Part shown: positions 37,326 through 46,889 of the stretch, one piece after another
Layout of the letters: every line of letters begins with the position of its first letter
Numbering within the stretch: position 1 is the first letter of the stretch
NCBI GenBank assembly: GCA_030692685.1
Contig: JAUXZO010000010.1
Span: 94,095 to 158,094 of the forward strand
Direction of reading: 5' to 3'
Length of the DNA stretch: 64,000 nucleotides
Origin: Acidovorax sp.
GTDB lineage: Bacteria > Pseudomonadota > Gammaproteobacteria > Burkholderiales > Burkholderiaceae_C
The notes under the pieces: model-generated
The model's database searches: none
Told to the model about the DNA's origin: nothing
Seen by the model: only the letters and a program-made list of their open reading frames with translations
Program-made: the position numbers and the translations under genes

Positions 37326-38231
37326 CTACCGCGGGTCGGGAACATACGACACGTTGTCCGACTGCGGAAACGCGCGGGGCACGTGCGGCCGTGCAATGGG
37401 CTCGCGAATCACGCCGCTGGCGATCAGGTTTTCGAGGCTGTCGTAGCGAATGCTGATGATTTCATTGGGCTGGTCCTGCAGTCGTGTGAAGGTGGTGTGT
37501 GAGACCACAGACGTTTCGCGCTGGCCGTGCGCCGTGCCCAGTCTGGCCGAGGGTGCGGGTGCCGCCTTGGCCACACTGTCGGCCGACTGAGATCGTGCAG
37601 AGGACTCGGGTTCTGATTGCGGGGCAGCCGCAGCAGGAGCAGGAGCGGAAGGCAGCGTGCGCCCCAGGTCCTCGCGCAGGCCTCCCAGGCTGTTGCTGCC
37701 GTCGCGGCTCTCACGGCGCTCGCGCTGGGGTTCGGGTGTGACCGATGGCGACGGCACCGGCGGTTGCTCGCGAAACAGTGCCACGCCAATCACGCCCACG
37801 TGGGCCGGGCGGCCGGTGCGGCTGGCGTAGGCGTTGGCAATGTGGGAGAACTCAAAGGCCGCGACCTCGCTGCTGCTCTTGCGCCAGCCGGTAATCTGGT
37901 AACGCTCGTAGGGCGAGAACACATACCCGCGCTGGTCCCACGCAGCGGTTTCGCCGCTGAGCACGTTGACCCCATCGACCGAAGGCACGGCCAGCACCCG
38001 TCCCCCGCTGCGGTTGTGCACCGTCACGGCGTAGCGCGCGCCGGGGCGTCCTGCCACCCAGTATTCACCCTTGGCGTAGTGCACCGGCAGCGTGGCACCG
38101 GTGTCGCGGTCCACGATGGTGACATCGGCAAGTCGGCCAATGGCCTGGGCTGGCAGGCTGACAAGAGCCAGCAGCGCGGCAAGTGCCGAGACTGCGGTCA
38201 GGGCGGGGAGGGCGAGTGAACGGGGTTTCAT
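37326..38231 (-). CDS. Secreted conserved protein of unknown function, first gene of the ECF module
   Basis: A 301-residue exported protein with a signal peptide (about 1-30, ending PAQA). Residues 32-155 form a conserved-looking beta-rich domain (VTVHNRSGGRVLAVPSVDG, VNVLSGETAAWDQRGYV, GRPAHVGVIGVALFRE). A Pro/Ser/Ala-rich linker (about 158-235) and a short C-terminal tail follow. I recall similar uncharacterised domains next to ECF sigma genes but cannot name the family. It is 38 bp upstream of the sigma gene and probably co-transcribed. It could be the envelope sensor or a target of the module. Confidence 0.75.
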   Translation of the reverse strand: MKPRSLALPALTAVSALAALLALVSLPAQAIGRLADVTIVDRDTGATLPVHYAKGEYWVAGRPGARYAVTVHNRSGGRVLAVPSVDGVNVLSGETAAWDQRGYVFSPYERYQITGWRKSSSEVAAFEFSHIANAYASRTGRPAHVGVIGVALFREQPPVPSPSVTPEPQRERRESRDGSNSLGGLREDLGRTLPSAPAPAAAAPQSEPESSARSQSADSVAKAAPAPSARLGTAHGQRETSVVSHTTFTRLQDQPNEIISIRYDSLENLIASGVIREPIARPHVPRAFPQSDNVSYVPDPR

Positions 38232-38375
38232 GGCAGCTCCATCAAAGTGTTGTGGGTGCTGAGTGAAACGAACGGGGTGGGGGAATGGGGTTGAGTGAAA
38301 CCCAAAAAATCCAAAAAAATTTTCTCAGGGCTTCACTGCAACCATCCCCGCGGCGCCCTGGCCCGCGCTTTGGTC

Positions 38376-40022
38376 TCAGTGCGCGAGGCGGCGCACTCCG
38401 GCTAAGGGCAGGGCGGTGCTTCGGTGACCCGATGCGGCGCGTGGGGCGCCACCGGTGCCGCCACTGACGTGGAAGACGGCCACCAGATCGGCCAGGCGGT
38501 GCGCCTGTTCGCGCAGGTTTTCTGCGGCCATGGTGCTTTCGCCCACCAGCGCACCGTTTTGCTGGGTCATCTGGTCCAGTTGCGTCACGGCCACGTTGAC
38601 CTGCGAGATGCCATCGCTTTGTTCGGCGGCAGCGGTGCTGATCTCGCCAATGATCCCGTTCACGCGCTGCACGCCTTGCACGATTTCATTCATCGTGACG
38701 CCTGCGTTGGCCACCAGCTGGGTACCCGAATCCACCTTATCCACGCTGGACTGGATGAGTGACTTGATCTCTTTGGCCGCCGCCGCACTGCGCTGTGCCA
38801 GGCTGCGCACCTCAGTGGCCACCACCGCAAAGCCGCGCCCTTGTTCACCGGCACGGGCCGCTTCGACCGCCGCGTTCAGCGCCAGGATGTTGGTCTGAAA
38901 CGCAATGCCGTCGATCACGCCAATGATGTCGGCGATCTTCTGGCTGCTGTTGTGGATGTCCTGCATGGTGCTGACCACCTGCTGCATCACCTCGCCGCCC
39001 TTGGTGGCGGTGCCCGCTGCCGTAGTAGCCAGCTGGTTGGCCTGGCGGGCCGAATCAGCGCTCTGGCGTACGGTGGCGGTCAGCTCTTCCATGCTGGCAG
39101 CGGTTTGCTCCAGGCTGCTGGCGGCCTGTTCGGTGCGGTTGCCCAGGTTCTGGTTGCCGCTGCTGATGTCGTCGCTGGTGGTGCGCAGCTGCGCAATGTT
39201 GTCGCGCACGGCAGACACCAGTTCATGAAAACGCTGCTGCATGTCGCGAACGGCCACCATCACGCTGCCGTTGTCGCCTGCTTTGACATGCACAGGCACT
39301 GTGAGGTCGCCTTGCTGGATGGCCTGGACTACTGCGCGCACTTCGCTGGGCTCTGCGCCCAGCTCGCGGCCGATGCTGCGGGACACCATCACGGTGGCCG
39401 CCACGCTGATCAGCACGGCCAGCAGGGTGATGGCAAGCATCACGCCGGTGAACTGGCTAGCGTCCTGGTTGGCCGTCTCACTGTTTTTGATGATGCGGGC
39501 CTCTTCGTAGTCGATGAGCTTGTTGGCCGCTGCCAGCCATTGCTCGTACTGCGGCTTGGCGTCTGCCCAGAGCAGGGCCTCTGCGCCAGCGCGGTCGCCT
39601 GCCTGCATCAGTGCCACGACCTTGTTGGTCGTGGCAACGGTGCGTGCCTCGATGTCTTTGAGGGCTTGCACCATGGGGCCAACTTCGGGCGGCACCTGGC
39701 TGGCGGTGGTGAGCACGGTGTCCAGCTGTGTGGCGGACTTGGCGTAAAAATCGGCAAGCCGGACTATGGATTCGATTTCTTTCTTGCGCGCCTCTTCGCT
39801 TGGCGCCAGCACCACGTCACGCACCGCGATGGAGCGGTCGTGGGCAGAGCCTCTGAAATTGATGGCGACGCGCTGGATGACCGCGTTTTGCGTGGCATTG
39901 GCCGTCAGGGCGCTGTCGATCCCCCGCGCTGTCAGCATGCTGTAGATCGACATGCCTAGTAAAACCACAATGACCAGACCGAAGCCCGCCATCAGGCGCT
40001 GGCTGATTTTCCATGTGTGCAT
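38376..40022 (-). CDS. Methyl-accepting chemotaxis protein
   Basis: A 548-residue chemoreceptor. Membrane helix 1 is at about 11-33, a four-helix-bundle type periplasmic domain follows to about 190, and helix 2 is at about 191-213. HAMP is at about 214-268. The signalling hairpin is intact: [20 protein letters not shown] near 385-405, then [19 protein letters not shown]. MCPs relay ligand binding to CheA/CheW. There is no C-terminal pentapeptide for CheR docking. The start [10 protein letters not shown] at 40022 is typical. Confidence 0.94.
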   Translation of the reverse strand: MHTWKISQRLMAGFGLVIVVLLGMSIYSMLTARGIDSALTANATQNAVIQRVAINFRGSAHDRSIAVRDVVLAPSEEARKKEIESIVRLADFYAKSATQLDTVLTTASQVPPEVGPMVQALKDIEARTVATTNKVVALMQAGDRAGAEALLWADAKPQYEQWLAAANKLIDYEEARIIKNSETANQDASQFTGVMLAITLLAVLISVAATVMVSRSIGRELGAEPSEVRAVVQAIQQGDLTVPVHVKAGDNGSVMVAVRDMQQRFHELVSAVRDNIAQLRTTSDDISSGNQNLGNRTEQAASSLEQTAASMEELTATVRQSADSARQANQLATTAAGTATKGGEVMQQVVSTMQDIHNSSQKIADIIGVIDGIAFQTNILALNAAVEAARAGEQGRGFAVVATEVRSLAQRSAAAAKEIKSLIQSSVDKVDSGTQLVANAGVTMNEIVQGVQRVNGIIGEISTAAAEQSDGISQVNVAVTQLDQMTQQNGALVGESTMAAENLREQAHRLADLVAVFHVSGGTGGAPRAASGHRSTALPLAGVRRLAH

Positions 40023-40301
40023 TGAAGTGTGCCTATTGAAGATGTCTTGAAACGGAGATGCCAACACAAACGATCGGCCGCTGACGACCTTCGCTCAGAT
40101 GCTGTTTGTTTGCATTTTGTTACGATTATACTCGATGGTATGCATTCATACCGATTAGTATAAATGTTGAACGAGATAGTCGGGATCTTCGGAAGCCCGA
40201 ATGGGATCGGAGGAAGAGCCGTCTTTTAGATGATTTGGCGATTAAATTACAAGAATTAAGTCGTTTGGGTTTTAAAGACCGGCTCGCAGAATGCCCACCC
40301 T

Positions 40302-40886
40302 GTAACCACCACTTCCATCATCATCGTCCCCGGCTGGCGCGACTCTGGCCCTGGCCACTGGCAAAGCTTGTGGGCCAAGCGCTTGCCGCAGTCGCGCCGC
40401 GTGGTGCAGGACGACTGGGCCACGCCCACGCGTACTGCCTGGGTGGGGGAGTTGGAGAAAACAGTGCTTTTGGCCCCCGACCCGGTGGTCATCGTGGCGC
40501 ACAGCCTGGGTTGCATTGCCACGATCCAGCTGGGCGCAGCAGCCGCTGAACGTATTTGTGGTGCCTTGCTGGTGGCCCCGGCCGACCCCGAGCGCCGCGC
40601 CATTCTGAGCGACTTTGCGCCGGTGCCCTATGCGGCGTTGCCTTATCGCAGCATTGTGGTGGCCAGCAGCCACGACCCCTTTTGTCCCATCCGCCTGGCT
40701 GGTGCCTACGCGCGGGCCTGGGGCAGCGAGTTTGTGCGCATGCAGAACGCGGGGCACATCAACATTGACTCGGGCCATGGGGAATGGCCGCTGGGTTGGG
40801 CGTTGCTGCAGTCGCTGGACGGCGATCGGGCGGATGGCGGCGTGCATTCGTCGGGCGCTGTGCAGGCATCGCCCGCGGCGGTGTAA
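40302..40886 (+). CDS. RBBP9/YdeN-family serine hydrolase with damaged or unusual start
   Basis: The conserved family N-terminus is present in this frame (IIIVPGWRDSGPGHWQSLW at about 40317-40373). The nucleophile elbow VAHSLGC, Asp in SSHDPFCP and His in AGHINIDSGHG follow, making about 190 residues in all. No ATG, GTG or TTG stands before the conserved N-terminus: the frame is closed by TAA at 40257. ATG 40291 would fit well but is off by one base (it reads ATGCCCACCCTG then TAA). Either a base was lost near 40295-40301 or translation starts at TTG 40368, which would remove the first strand. Family members are small intracellular esterases of unclear substrate. Confidence 0.7.
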   Translation, partial: VTTTSIIIVPGWRDSGPGHWQSLWAKRLPQSRRVVQDDWATPTRTAWVGELEKTVLLAPDPVVIVAHSLGCIATIQLGAAAAERICGALLVAPADPERRAILSDFAPVPYAALPYRSIVVASSHDPFCPIRLAGAYARAWGSEFVRMQNAGHINIDSGHGEWPLGWALLQSLDGDRADGGVHSSGAVQASPAAV

Positions 40887-40899
40887 CGCCGTTTATTCC

Positions 40900-40957
40900 T
40901 CAATTGATAGCTTCTAGCGCTTATTGGATAAGCGCTAGAGACCATTTTGGCTCAAAT
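40900..40957. repeat. Dispersed palindromic repeat, copy upstream of the sulfate operon
   Basis: TTGATAGCTTCTAGCGCTTA, TTGGATAAGCGCTAGAGACC and ATTTTGGCTC. AGCGCTTA and TAAGCGCT are inverted to each other. Confidence 0.85.
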
Positions 40958-41040
40958 TTTCAGCCTGCACGGTGGAAGCTCTGCCCCCTGTGGGATTGGG
41001 CGAGTGCAGGTTTCTATATTCCAAATTTCGATTAATTAAC

Positions 41041-41054
41041 AAGAATATATTCTT
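41041..41054. promoter_or_regulatory. AT-rich perfect palindrome upstream of sbp
   Basis: AAGAATATATTCTT is a perfect 14-bp palindrome in an AT-rich stretch (about 41010-41065) before the sulfate uptake genes. This is where a CysB- or Cbl-like activator site would be expected. No known consensus can be confirmed. Confidence 0.45.
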
Positions 41055-41116
41055 TTGAGTTTTAAGCGTCACTCCGCACAATCCGCCATCTCCAGCTTTT
41101 TCTCAGGCGACGCACC

Positions 41117-42118
41117 ATGACAACTTCTTTGAAACTCAAAACCCTTCTGGCCACGCTCGCCCTGGCTTCCAGTGGTTTGGCTGCAGCGCAAACCACGCTG
41201 CTCAACGTTTCGTACGACGTGGCCCGCGAGTTTTACAAGGACTACAACGCAGCGTTTGTGGCGCACTACAAGAAGACCACCGGTCAGGACGTGAAGATTG
41301 ACCAGTCGCATGCGGGCTCCAGTGCCCAGGCGCGTGCGGTCCGTGACGGGCTGGACGCCGATGTGGTCACCATGAACACCACCACCGACGTGCAGTTTCT
41401 GGCCGACAGCGGTCTGGTGGCCAAGGACTGGACCAAGAAGTTTCCGCACGACGCATCGCCCACCACATCCACCATGCTGTTCCTGGTGCGCAACGGAAAC
41501 CCCAAGGGCATCAAGGACTGGGACGACCTCATCAAGCCCGGGGTGCAGGTGATCGTGGTGAACCCCAAGACGGGTGGCAATGGCCGTTATGCCTATCTGG
41601 CTGCCTGGGGCGCGGTGCGCGAAAAGGGCGGCACCGAAGAGCAGGCCGCCGAGTTTGTGGCCAAGCTGTACAAAAACGTGCCGGTGCTGGCCAAGGGCGG
41701 GCGCGACGCCACGGCTACCTTCTTGCAGCGCAACATTGGCGACGTGCTGATCACGTTTGAATCTGAAGTGGTGTCCATCGACCGCGAGTTCGGTGCGGGC
41801 AAGGTCGATTCCATTTACCCATCGGTGAGCGTGGTGGCTGAAAACCCCGTGGCCATTGTGGAGCGCACCGCTGCCAAGAAGAACTCTGGCGCGCTGGCCA
41901 AGGCGTATCTGGACTACCTGTACTCCGACGAGGCGCAAGAAATTGCCGCCAAGCACGCCATTCGCCCCCGTTCAGAAGCCGTGCTCAAAAAGCATGCCGC
42001 CACCTTCAAGCCACTCAAGCAGTTCACCGTGTCCAAGTATTTTGGTTCGCTGACCGAAGCGCAAAAAGTGCACTTCAATGACGGCGGCCAGTTCGACAAA
42101 ATTTACAGCACCAAGTAA
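41117..42118 (+). CDS. sbp: Sulfate/thiosulfate ABC transporter substrate-binding protein
   Basis: A 333-residue periplasmic protein with a signal peptide (about 1-24, ending LAAA). Sulfate-binding blocks are LLNVSYDVAREFYKDYN, DQSHAGSSAQARAV, DADVVTMNTTTD and VVNPKTGGNGRYAYLAAW. It delivers sulfate to CysTWA, whose genes follow in order. It could equally be called CysP. Confidence 0.95.
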   Translation: MTTSLKLKTLLATLALASSGLAAAQTTLLNVSYDVAREFYKDYNAAFVAHYKKTTGQDVKIDQSHAGSSAQARAVRDGLDADVVTMNTTTDVQFLADSGLVAKDWTKKFPHDASPTTSTMLFLVRNGNPKGIKDWDDLIKPGVQVIVVNPKTGGNGRYAYLAAWGAVREKGGTEEQAAEFVAKLYKNVPVLAKGGRDATATFLQRNIGDVLITFESEVVSIDREFGAGKVDSIYPSVSVVAENPVAIVERTAAKKNSGALAKAYLDYLYSDEAQEIAAKHAIRPRSEAVLKKHAATFKPLKQFTVSKYFGSLTEAQKVHFNDGGQFDKIYSTK

Positions 42119-42121
42119 GCC

Positions 42122-43012
42122 ATGAGTTCCGCGACCTCTGCGGCCGCGCAGGGGGCCTTGCTGGCCTCTGCGCAGGCCGGACGGCGTGCGCCCAAGCGGG
42201 TGTTGCCAGGCTTTGGCATCACGCTGGGCTACACGCTTTTTTACCTCAGCATCATCGTGCTGATCCCGCTGTCGGCCCTGATCTTCAAGACCTTCACGCT
42301 GACCTGGGACCAGTTCTGGGCGGCTGTCAGTTCGCCGCGGGTCGTGGCGTCCTACAAACTCACGTTTGGTGCGTCGTTTTTCGCGGCGCTGGTCAATCTG
42401 GTGTTTGGCCTGTTGATTGCCTGGGTGCTGGTGCGCTACAAGTTTCCGGGCAAGAAGATTGTGGATGCGCTGGTGGACCTGCCCTTTGCACTGCCCACCG
42501 CCGTGGCCGGCATATCGCTGACTGCGCTGCTGGCGGGCAACGGCTGGATTGGGCAGATCCTGGAACCCATGGGCATTCAACTGGCGTTCAAGCCTGCGGG
42601 TATCGTCATCGCGCTCATCTTTATCGGCCTGCCGTTTGTGGTGCGCACGGTGCAACCGGTGCTTGAAGACGCTGAGAAAGAGCTGGAAGAAGCCGCCACC
42701 TGCCTGGGCGCCACGCGTTTGCAGACTTTTACCAAGGTCATCTTGCCGTCCATCACACCCGCGCTGCTCACCGGCTTTGCCATGGCGTTTGCGCGGGCGG
42801 TGGGTGAATACGGTTCGGTCATTTTTATCGCAGGCAACGTTCCCATGGTGTCTGAAATCACGCCGCTCATCATCATCGGCAAGCTGGAGCAATACGACTA
42901 CGCGGGCGCTACTGCGGTGGCAACGGTGATGCTGGTCATCTCGTTCGTTCTGCTGCTCATCATCAACGCCTTGCAGGCTTGGCAGCGCCGCCACGCGGGA
43001 GCACCAGCATGA
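42122..43012 (+). CDS. cysT: Sulfate ABC transporter permease CysT
   Basis: A 296-residue inner-membrane permease with six core helices. The cytoplasmic EAA loop reads [36 protein letters not shown] and [12 protein letters not shown] are typical CysT blocks. It begins three bases after sbp and overlaps cysW by four bases. Confidence 0.95.
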   Translation: MSSATSAAAQGALLASAQAGRRAPKRVLPGFGITLGYTLFYLSIIVLIPLSALIFKTFTLTWDQFWAAVSSPRVVASYKLTFGASFFAALVNLVFGLLIAWVLVRYKFPGKKIVDALVDLPFALPTAVAGISLTALLAGNGWIGQILEPMGIQLAFKPAGIVIALIFIGLPFVVRTVQPVLEDAEKELEEAATCLGATRLQTFTKVILPSITPALLTGFAMAFARAVGEYGSVIFIAGNVPMVSEITPLIIIGKLEQYDYAGATAVATVMLVISFVLLLIINALQAWQRRHAGAPA

Positions 43013-43923
43013 GCGGGGCCGCTACAAGAACCGTGCGCCGCACGCAGGCGGGTACTACCGAATCGCCCTGGGTGCGCTACACCCTGATCGGTGTCGCGCT
43101 GGCCTTCATGTTGCTGTTTCTGGTGCTACCGCTCGCAGCGGTGTTTGCCGAGGCATTGCGCAAAGGTTTTGGCGCTTATCTGGAGGGCCTGCGCGAGCCC
43201 GATGCCTGGTCGGCCATCAAGCTCACGCTGATCACGGCGTTGATTGCGGTGCCGCTGAACCTGGTATTCGGCGTGGCGGCGGCCTGGTGTATTGCCAAGT
43301 ACGAATTTAGAGGCAAGGCGTTTTTGACCACGCTGGTGGACCTGCCGTTTTCTGTGTCCCCCGTGGTGGCGGGCCTGGTCTATGTGTTGATGTTTGGCGC
43401 GCAGGGCTGGTTTGGCCCGTGGCTGCAGGCGAATGACATCAAGATCATCTTTGCCGTGCCGGGCATTGTGCTGGCTACGGTTTTTGTGACCTTCCCGTTC
43501 ATCGCGCGCGAGCTGATCCCGCTGATGCAGGCGCAGGGCAACGACGAAGAGCAGGCCGCCATCGTGCTGGGTGCTACAGGGTGGCAGACCTTCTGGTACG
43601 TGACCTTGCCCAACATCAAGTGGGGCCTGCTGTATGGCGTCATTTTGTGTAACGCGCGGGCCATGGGCGAGTTTGGCGCGGTGTCGGTGGTGTCGGGCCA
43701 CATCCGGGGGCAGACCAACACCATCCCGTTGCACGTCGAAATTCTGTACAACGAATACCAATCGGTCGCTGCGTTTGCTGCTGCATCGCTGCTGGCGTTG
43801 CTGGCCCTGGTCACGCTGGTCATCAAGACCATTGCCGAGCATCGCAACGAGCAGGCCCTGAAAGCCTCTGCTGAATTGCCCCCCGAGCGCCCCGCGCCAT
43901 TGCCTGCGCCTACCGCCCGCTGA
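43009..43923 (+). CDS. cysW: Sulfate ABC transporter permease CysW
   Basis: A 304-residue permease partner of CysT. Six helices, with [17 protein letters not shown], the EAA loop [19 protein letters not shown] and [22 protein letters not shown] 43009 shares four bases with the cysT stop. The C-terminal tail is Pro/Ala-rich. Confidence 0.95.
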   Translation: MSGAATRTVRRTQAGTTESPWVRYTLIGVALAFMLLFLVLPLAAVFAEALRKGFGAYLEGLREPDAWSAIKLTLITALIAVPLNLVFGVAAAWCIAKYEFRGKAFLTTLVDLPFSVSPVVAGLVYVLMFGAQGWFGPWLQANDIKIIFAVPGIVLATVFVTFPFIARELIPLMQAQGNDEEQAAIVLGATGWQTFWYVTLPNIKWGLLYGVILCNARAMGEFGAVSVVSGHIRGQTNTIPLHVEILYNEYQSVAAFAAASLLALLALVTLVIKTIAEHRNEQALKASAELPPERPAPLPAPTAR

Positions 43924-43938
43924 AGGAAGAAGAACACC

Positions 43939-45063
43939 ATGAGCATTGAAATCCGCAACGTCAGCAAGCAGTTTGGCGACTTCCACGCGCTGCGCGATGT
44001 CAGCCTTGATATTGCGTCGGGCGAACTCATCGCGCTGCTCGGCCCCTCGGGCTGCGGCAAAACCACGCTGCTGCGCATCATCGCGGGGCTGGAGACCGCT
44101 GACGTGGGCACCATCCACTTCAGCGGCGAAGACACCACTGACGTGCATGTGCGCGAGCGCAACGTGGGCTTTGTGTTTCAGCACTACGCGCTGTTTCGAC
44201 ACATGACGGTGTTCGAGAACGTGGCGTTTGGCCTGCGCGTGAAGCCCCGCAAAGAACGCCCGAGCGAGGCGCAGATCAAGCAGAAGGTGACCGAACTGCT
44301 CAAGCTGGTGCAGCTGGACTGGCTGGCCGAGCGCTTCCCCTCGCAGCTTTCGGGCGGCCAGCGCCAGCGCATTGCGCTGGCCCGCGCGCTTGCCGTAGAG
44401 CCCAAGGTGCTGCTGCTCGACGAGCCTTTTGGTGCGCTGGACGCCAAGGTGCGCAAGGAACTGCGCCGCTGGCTGCGCCGCCTGCATGACGAACTGCATG
44501 TGACCAGCATTTTCGTCACGCACGACCAGGAAGAAGCGCTGGAAGTGGCCGACCGTGTGGTCGTGATCAACCAGGGCCGCATTGAGCAAAGCGGCTCACC
44601 CCAGCAGGTGTGGGACCAGCCCGCCAGCCCGTTTGTCTATGGCTTTTTGGGCGACGTGAACCTGTTCCACGGCCGCGCGCACGAAGGGTTGGTGCATCTG
44701 GATGGCATGCAGATCGACTCGCCCGAACACGCCGACACGCAGGACACCAAGGCGTTTGCCTATGTGCGCCCGCACGACCTGGATGTGCAGCGCTATTCAC
44801 CGGGCGCCGGGATGGACGCTGAAGGACGCCCGCGTGGCATCGTCGCGCAACTGAGCCGCGCCATCGTCGTGGGCCCCATTGCGCGGCTGGAACTTATTCC
44901 CTCTGACGATCACAAACCAGCGGACAATGCGTCCCCTGAACACTTGATCGAAGCGCAGATTCCTGCGCAGCAGTTCAAGGAGATGGGTTTCAAAGAGGGT
45001 GAAACGCTGGTGGTAACACCGCGCCGCGCCCGGGTTTTTCTGGATCACGCCGCTGGGATCTGA
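43939..45063 (+). CDS. cysA: Sulfate ABC transporter ATP-binding protein CysA
   Basis: A 374-residue ATPase. Walker A is GPSGCGKTT, the signature [16 protein letters not shown] and Walker [31 protein letters not shown] holds the switch His. The C-terminal ~130 residues form a TOBE-like regulatory domain (YVRPHDLDV). It follows cysW by 15 bases with GGAAGAAG as ribosome binding site. Confidence 0.96.
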   Translation: MSIEIRNVSKQFGDFHALRDVSLDIASGELIALLGPSGCGKTTLLRIIAGLETADVGTIHFSGEDTTDVHVRERNVGFVFQHYALFRHMTVFENVAFGLRVKPRKERPSEAQIKQKVTELLKLVQLDWLAERFPSQLSGGQRQRIALARALAVEPKVLLLDEPFGALDAKVRKELRRWLRRLHDELHVTSIFVTHDQEEALEVADRVVVINQGRIEQSGSPQQVWDQPASPFVYGFLGDVNLFHGRAHEGLVHLDGMQIDSPEHADTQDTKAFAYVRPHDLDVQRYSPGAGMDAEGRPRGIVAQLSRAIVVGPIARLELIPSDDHKPADNASPEHLIEAQIPAQQFKEMGFKEGETLVVTPRRARVFLDHAAGI

Positions 45064-45140
45064 CTCCCCCCTGAGCCGCTTCGCGTCTTCCCCCCTGAGG
45101 GGGGACGCACCCGGTGGACTGGCGGAGCCAGATCCACGGG
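45062..45140. repeat. CCCCCTGAG-type intergenic repeat downstream of cysA
   Basis: CTCCCCCCTGAGCCGCTTCG then a perfect hairpin TCCCCCCTGAGGGGGGA (45089-45105) and CGCACCCGGTGG. I recall elements of this kind between genes of Comamonadaceae. The hairpin could also serve as a terminator, though no T-tract follows. Confidence 0.6.
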
Positions 45141-45209
45141 TGCACTGGCATCGGTCGGTGCCGGTTGCGTAGGCAGTGCCCTGCAATAGCTAATGGATGA
45201 GGGATAAGA

Positions 45210-45749
45210 ATGATGGTGTTGAACTGGATGGATCAGGCCCCGCGCCGTGTGCTGGCGCTGATCAGCGTGGCTTGTGTGGCGATGCTGGCTTTTGGCATGT
45301 ATTTGCAGCACGTGGTGGGCCTGGAGCCTTGCCCGATGTGCATCGTGCAGCGGTATGCTCTTATAGGTGTAGCAATCTTTACAGGCCTGGCAAGCGCTAG
45401 AGGCCAAAAAGGCTGGTGGATGACCATGTCCGCGCTGGCGTTGCTTTCATCCGGTTTCGGCGCCTTTGTGGCCGCCCGCCAGAGCTGGTTGCAGTGGTAC
45501 CCGCCCGAGATCGCGACCTGCGGACGCGACTTCTATGGAATGATCGAAAACTACCCCATCAGCCGCGCGATTCCCATGATCTTCCGGGGATCCGGCGACT
45601 GTGCTGCGATTGACTGGACCTTTCTGGGCGGCTCCATAGCCAACTGGTCGTTCCTCTGCTTCGTGGGCTTTGGGCTGGTGCTGCTGGTGCTGCTGGTGCG
45701 TGGCCTCAAGGGCGGGCGCCGCAGCGGTTCCGGCTATTCGATTGCCTGA
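45210..45749 (+). CDS. dsbB: Disulfide bond formation protein DsbB
   Basis: A 179-residue inner-membrane protein with four helices that reoxidises DsbA and passes electrons to quinone. The first Cys pair is in EPCPMCIVQRYA. The second periplasmic loop carries ATCGRDF and GSGDCAAIDW. Part of the second helix and the following cytoplasmic loop (VAIFTGLASARGQKG) is encoded by a segment matching the dispersed repeat. ATG 45210 is followed by a second ATG at 45213. GAGGGA lies upstream, and a strong terminator follows the gene. Confidence 0.94.
   Translation: MMVLNWMDQAPRRVLALISVACVAMLAFGMYLQHVVGLEPCPMCIVQRYALIGVAIFTGLASARGQKGWWMTMSALALLSSGFGAFVAARQSWLQWYPPEIATCGRDFYGMIENYPISRAIPMIFRGSGDCAAIDWTFLGGSIANWSFLCFVGFGLVLLVLLVRGLKGGRRSGSGYSIA
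45361..45413. repeat. Partial copy of the dispersed palindromic repeat inside dsbB
   Basis: AAGCGCTAGAGGCC is identical to the right arm of intergenic copies, followed by AAAAAGGCT, close to their ATTTTGGCT. The left part (TTATAGGTGTAGC) is similar to TGATAGCTGCTAG. The frame stays open. Confidence 0.55.
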
Positions 45750-45773
45750 TGCTGTTGAAGCATCGAACCCGCT

Positions 45774-45802
45774 AAAAAGGCGCTCTCCGGAGCGCTTTTT
45801 TC
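45774..45802. terminator. Bidirectional terminator between dsbB and a small convergent gene
   Basis: GCGCTC (45780-45785), TCCG loop and GAGCGC (45790-45795) with A-run on the left and TTTTTT on the right. It can serve both convergent genes. Confidence 0.88.
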
Positions 45803-45823
45803 ATTGTTGCGCACGGGTGTCGG

Positions 45824-46042
45824 CTAGTTGAATACCACGTCACCTGCATCCAGCGACGGCGGACGCAGCAAGTCTTCATCGATGCCCATGGTCTGGCTGG
45901 CGCGCTCCACGGCCTGCCAAAGTTGAGGGGGCATTTGCAGTATTTCTTCGGGCGAGGAAGAGCGCGCAATCCACGCGCTGATTTGCAGGTGCTGCTCATG
46001 GGTGAGCAGGTCGAGGTTCAGCATTTCGTCGATGATCTTCAT
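45824..46042 (-). CDS. Small conserved hypothetical protein
   Basis: A 72-residue acidic, helical protein beginning MKIIDEMLNLDLLTHEQHLQ. No domain is recognised. It converges with dsbB across a shared terminator, so it appears to be a true gene. The frame stays open to 46114 but ATG 46042 gives a sharper start. I recall similar short proteins in related genomes. The function is unknown. Confidence 0.65.
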   Translation of the reverse strand: MKIIDEMLNLDLLTHEQHLQISAWIARSSSPEEILQMPPQLWQAVERASQTMGIDEDLLRPPSLDAGDVVFN

Positions 46043-46220
46043 CTGGGTCGGGTCAGTCAGGGGTTCTTGGATCGGGCTCTGGTGTAGCAAAGCTGCGCAG
46101 TGGTGGCTGCGCATGACCTAAGTAGGTCGCGCTGCCGCGAAAATTGATGCGCCTCGCGCGGAGGTATCTGAAACACATGGTGCCCGAAACACCGATCTCA
46201 AGCGCGGCTTCATCGGCGGC

Positions 46221-46889
46221 TCAGTGTGTGGCGTCCTCACGGGGCGGAAACGGCACACCTTCGGTGCCATCCACCCAGGCGGGCAGCTTGTGCATTACGC
46301 TCTCAAACAGACTGCTCGCCTGCCACTTTGCCAGCCACGCCTGCAGGTTCTGCCAAGGTTGGGCGTGCCACCCCGTGGAATCTATGCCTGCAAACTGCCG
46401 CACGAAGGGGGCAATCGCCATGTCCGCCAGGGCGGCGTGGTCGCCGTACAGAAAAGGGTGTTGGGTAAGCCGCAGCTCCAGACCTTGCAGCCACCTCACA
46501 GCGTGCTCTCGCGCGGCGGACGCATCGGCCTCGGGGTAGCGGCTCGGATATTTGCAGCGGTCGAGCGCCTGCTTGAAGTGGCCGTCGCAGTCAGCAATCA
46601 GCGCCAGCATGTCGGCCTCGGTGCCTTCGCTGGGCGCCAACCAGCGCGCAGGGTCGTGTTGCGCCAGTGCCCAGCGCATGATGGCAAGGCTCTGGTCCAG
46701 CACCTGTCCATCCGCCAGCACCAGCACAGGCACGGTCGCTTTGGGCGACGCCTGCAGCAGGCCCTGGGGCTTGTTGCGCAGCACCACTTCGCGCAGTTCG
46801 CAGGCTTGGCCACTGACGGCCAGTGCCAGCCGGGCGCGCATGGCATACGGGCAACGGCGAAAGGAATACAGAACGGGCAGGGCGCTCAC
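46221..46889 (-). CDS. Glutathione S-transferase-like protein
   Basis: A 222-residue protein with an N-terminal thioredoxin-like domain (LYSFRRCPYAMRARLALAVS, CPYAMRAR carrying the active Cys) and a C-terminal helical domain (FLYGDHAALADMAIAPFVRQ). The pattern resembles GrxB or omega-class GSTs. GTG 46889 overlaps the trhO stop as GTGA, so the two are translationally coupled. Substrate unknown. Confidence 0.88.
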   Translation of the reverse strand: MSALPVLYSFRRCPYAMRARLALAVSGQACELREVVLRNKPQGLLQASPKATVPVLVLADGQVLDQSLAIMRWALAQHDPARWLAPSEGTEADMLALIADCDGHFKQALDRCKYPSRYPEADASAAREHAVRWLQGLELRLTQHPFLYGDHAALADMAIAPFVRQFAGIDSTGWHAQPWQNLQAWLAKWQASSLFESVMHKLPAWVDGTEGVPFPPREDATH

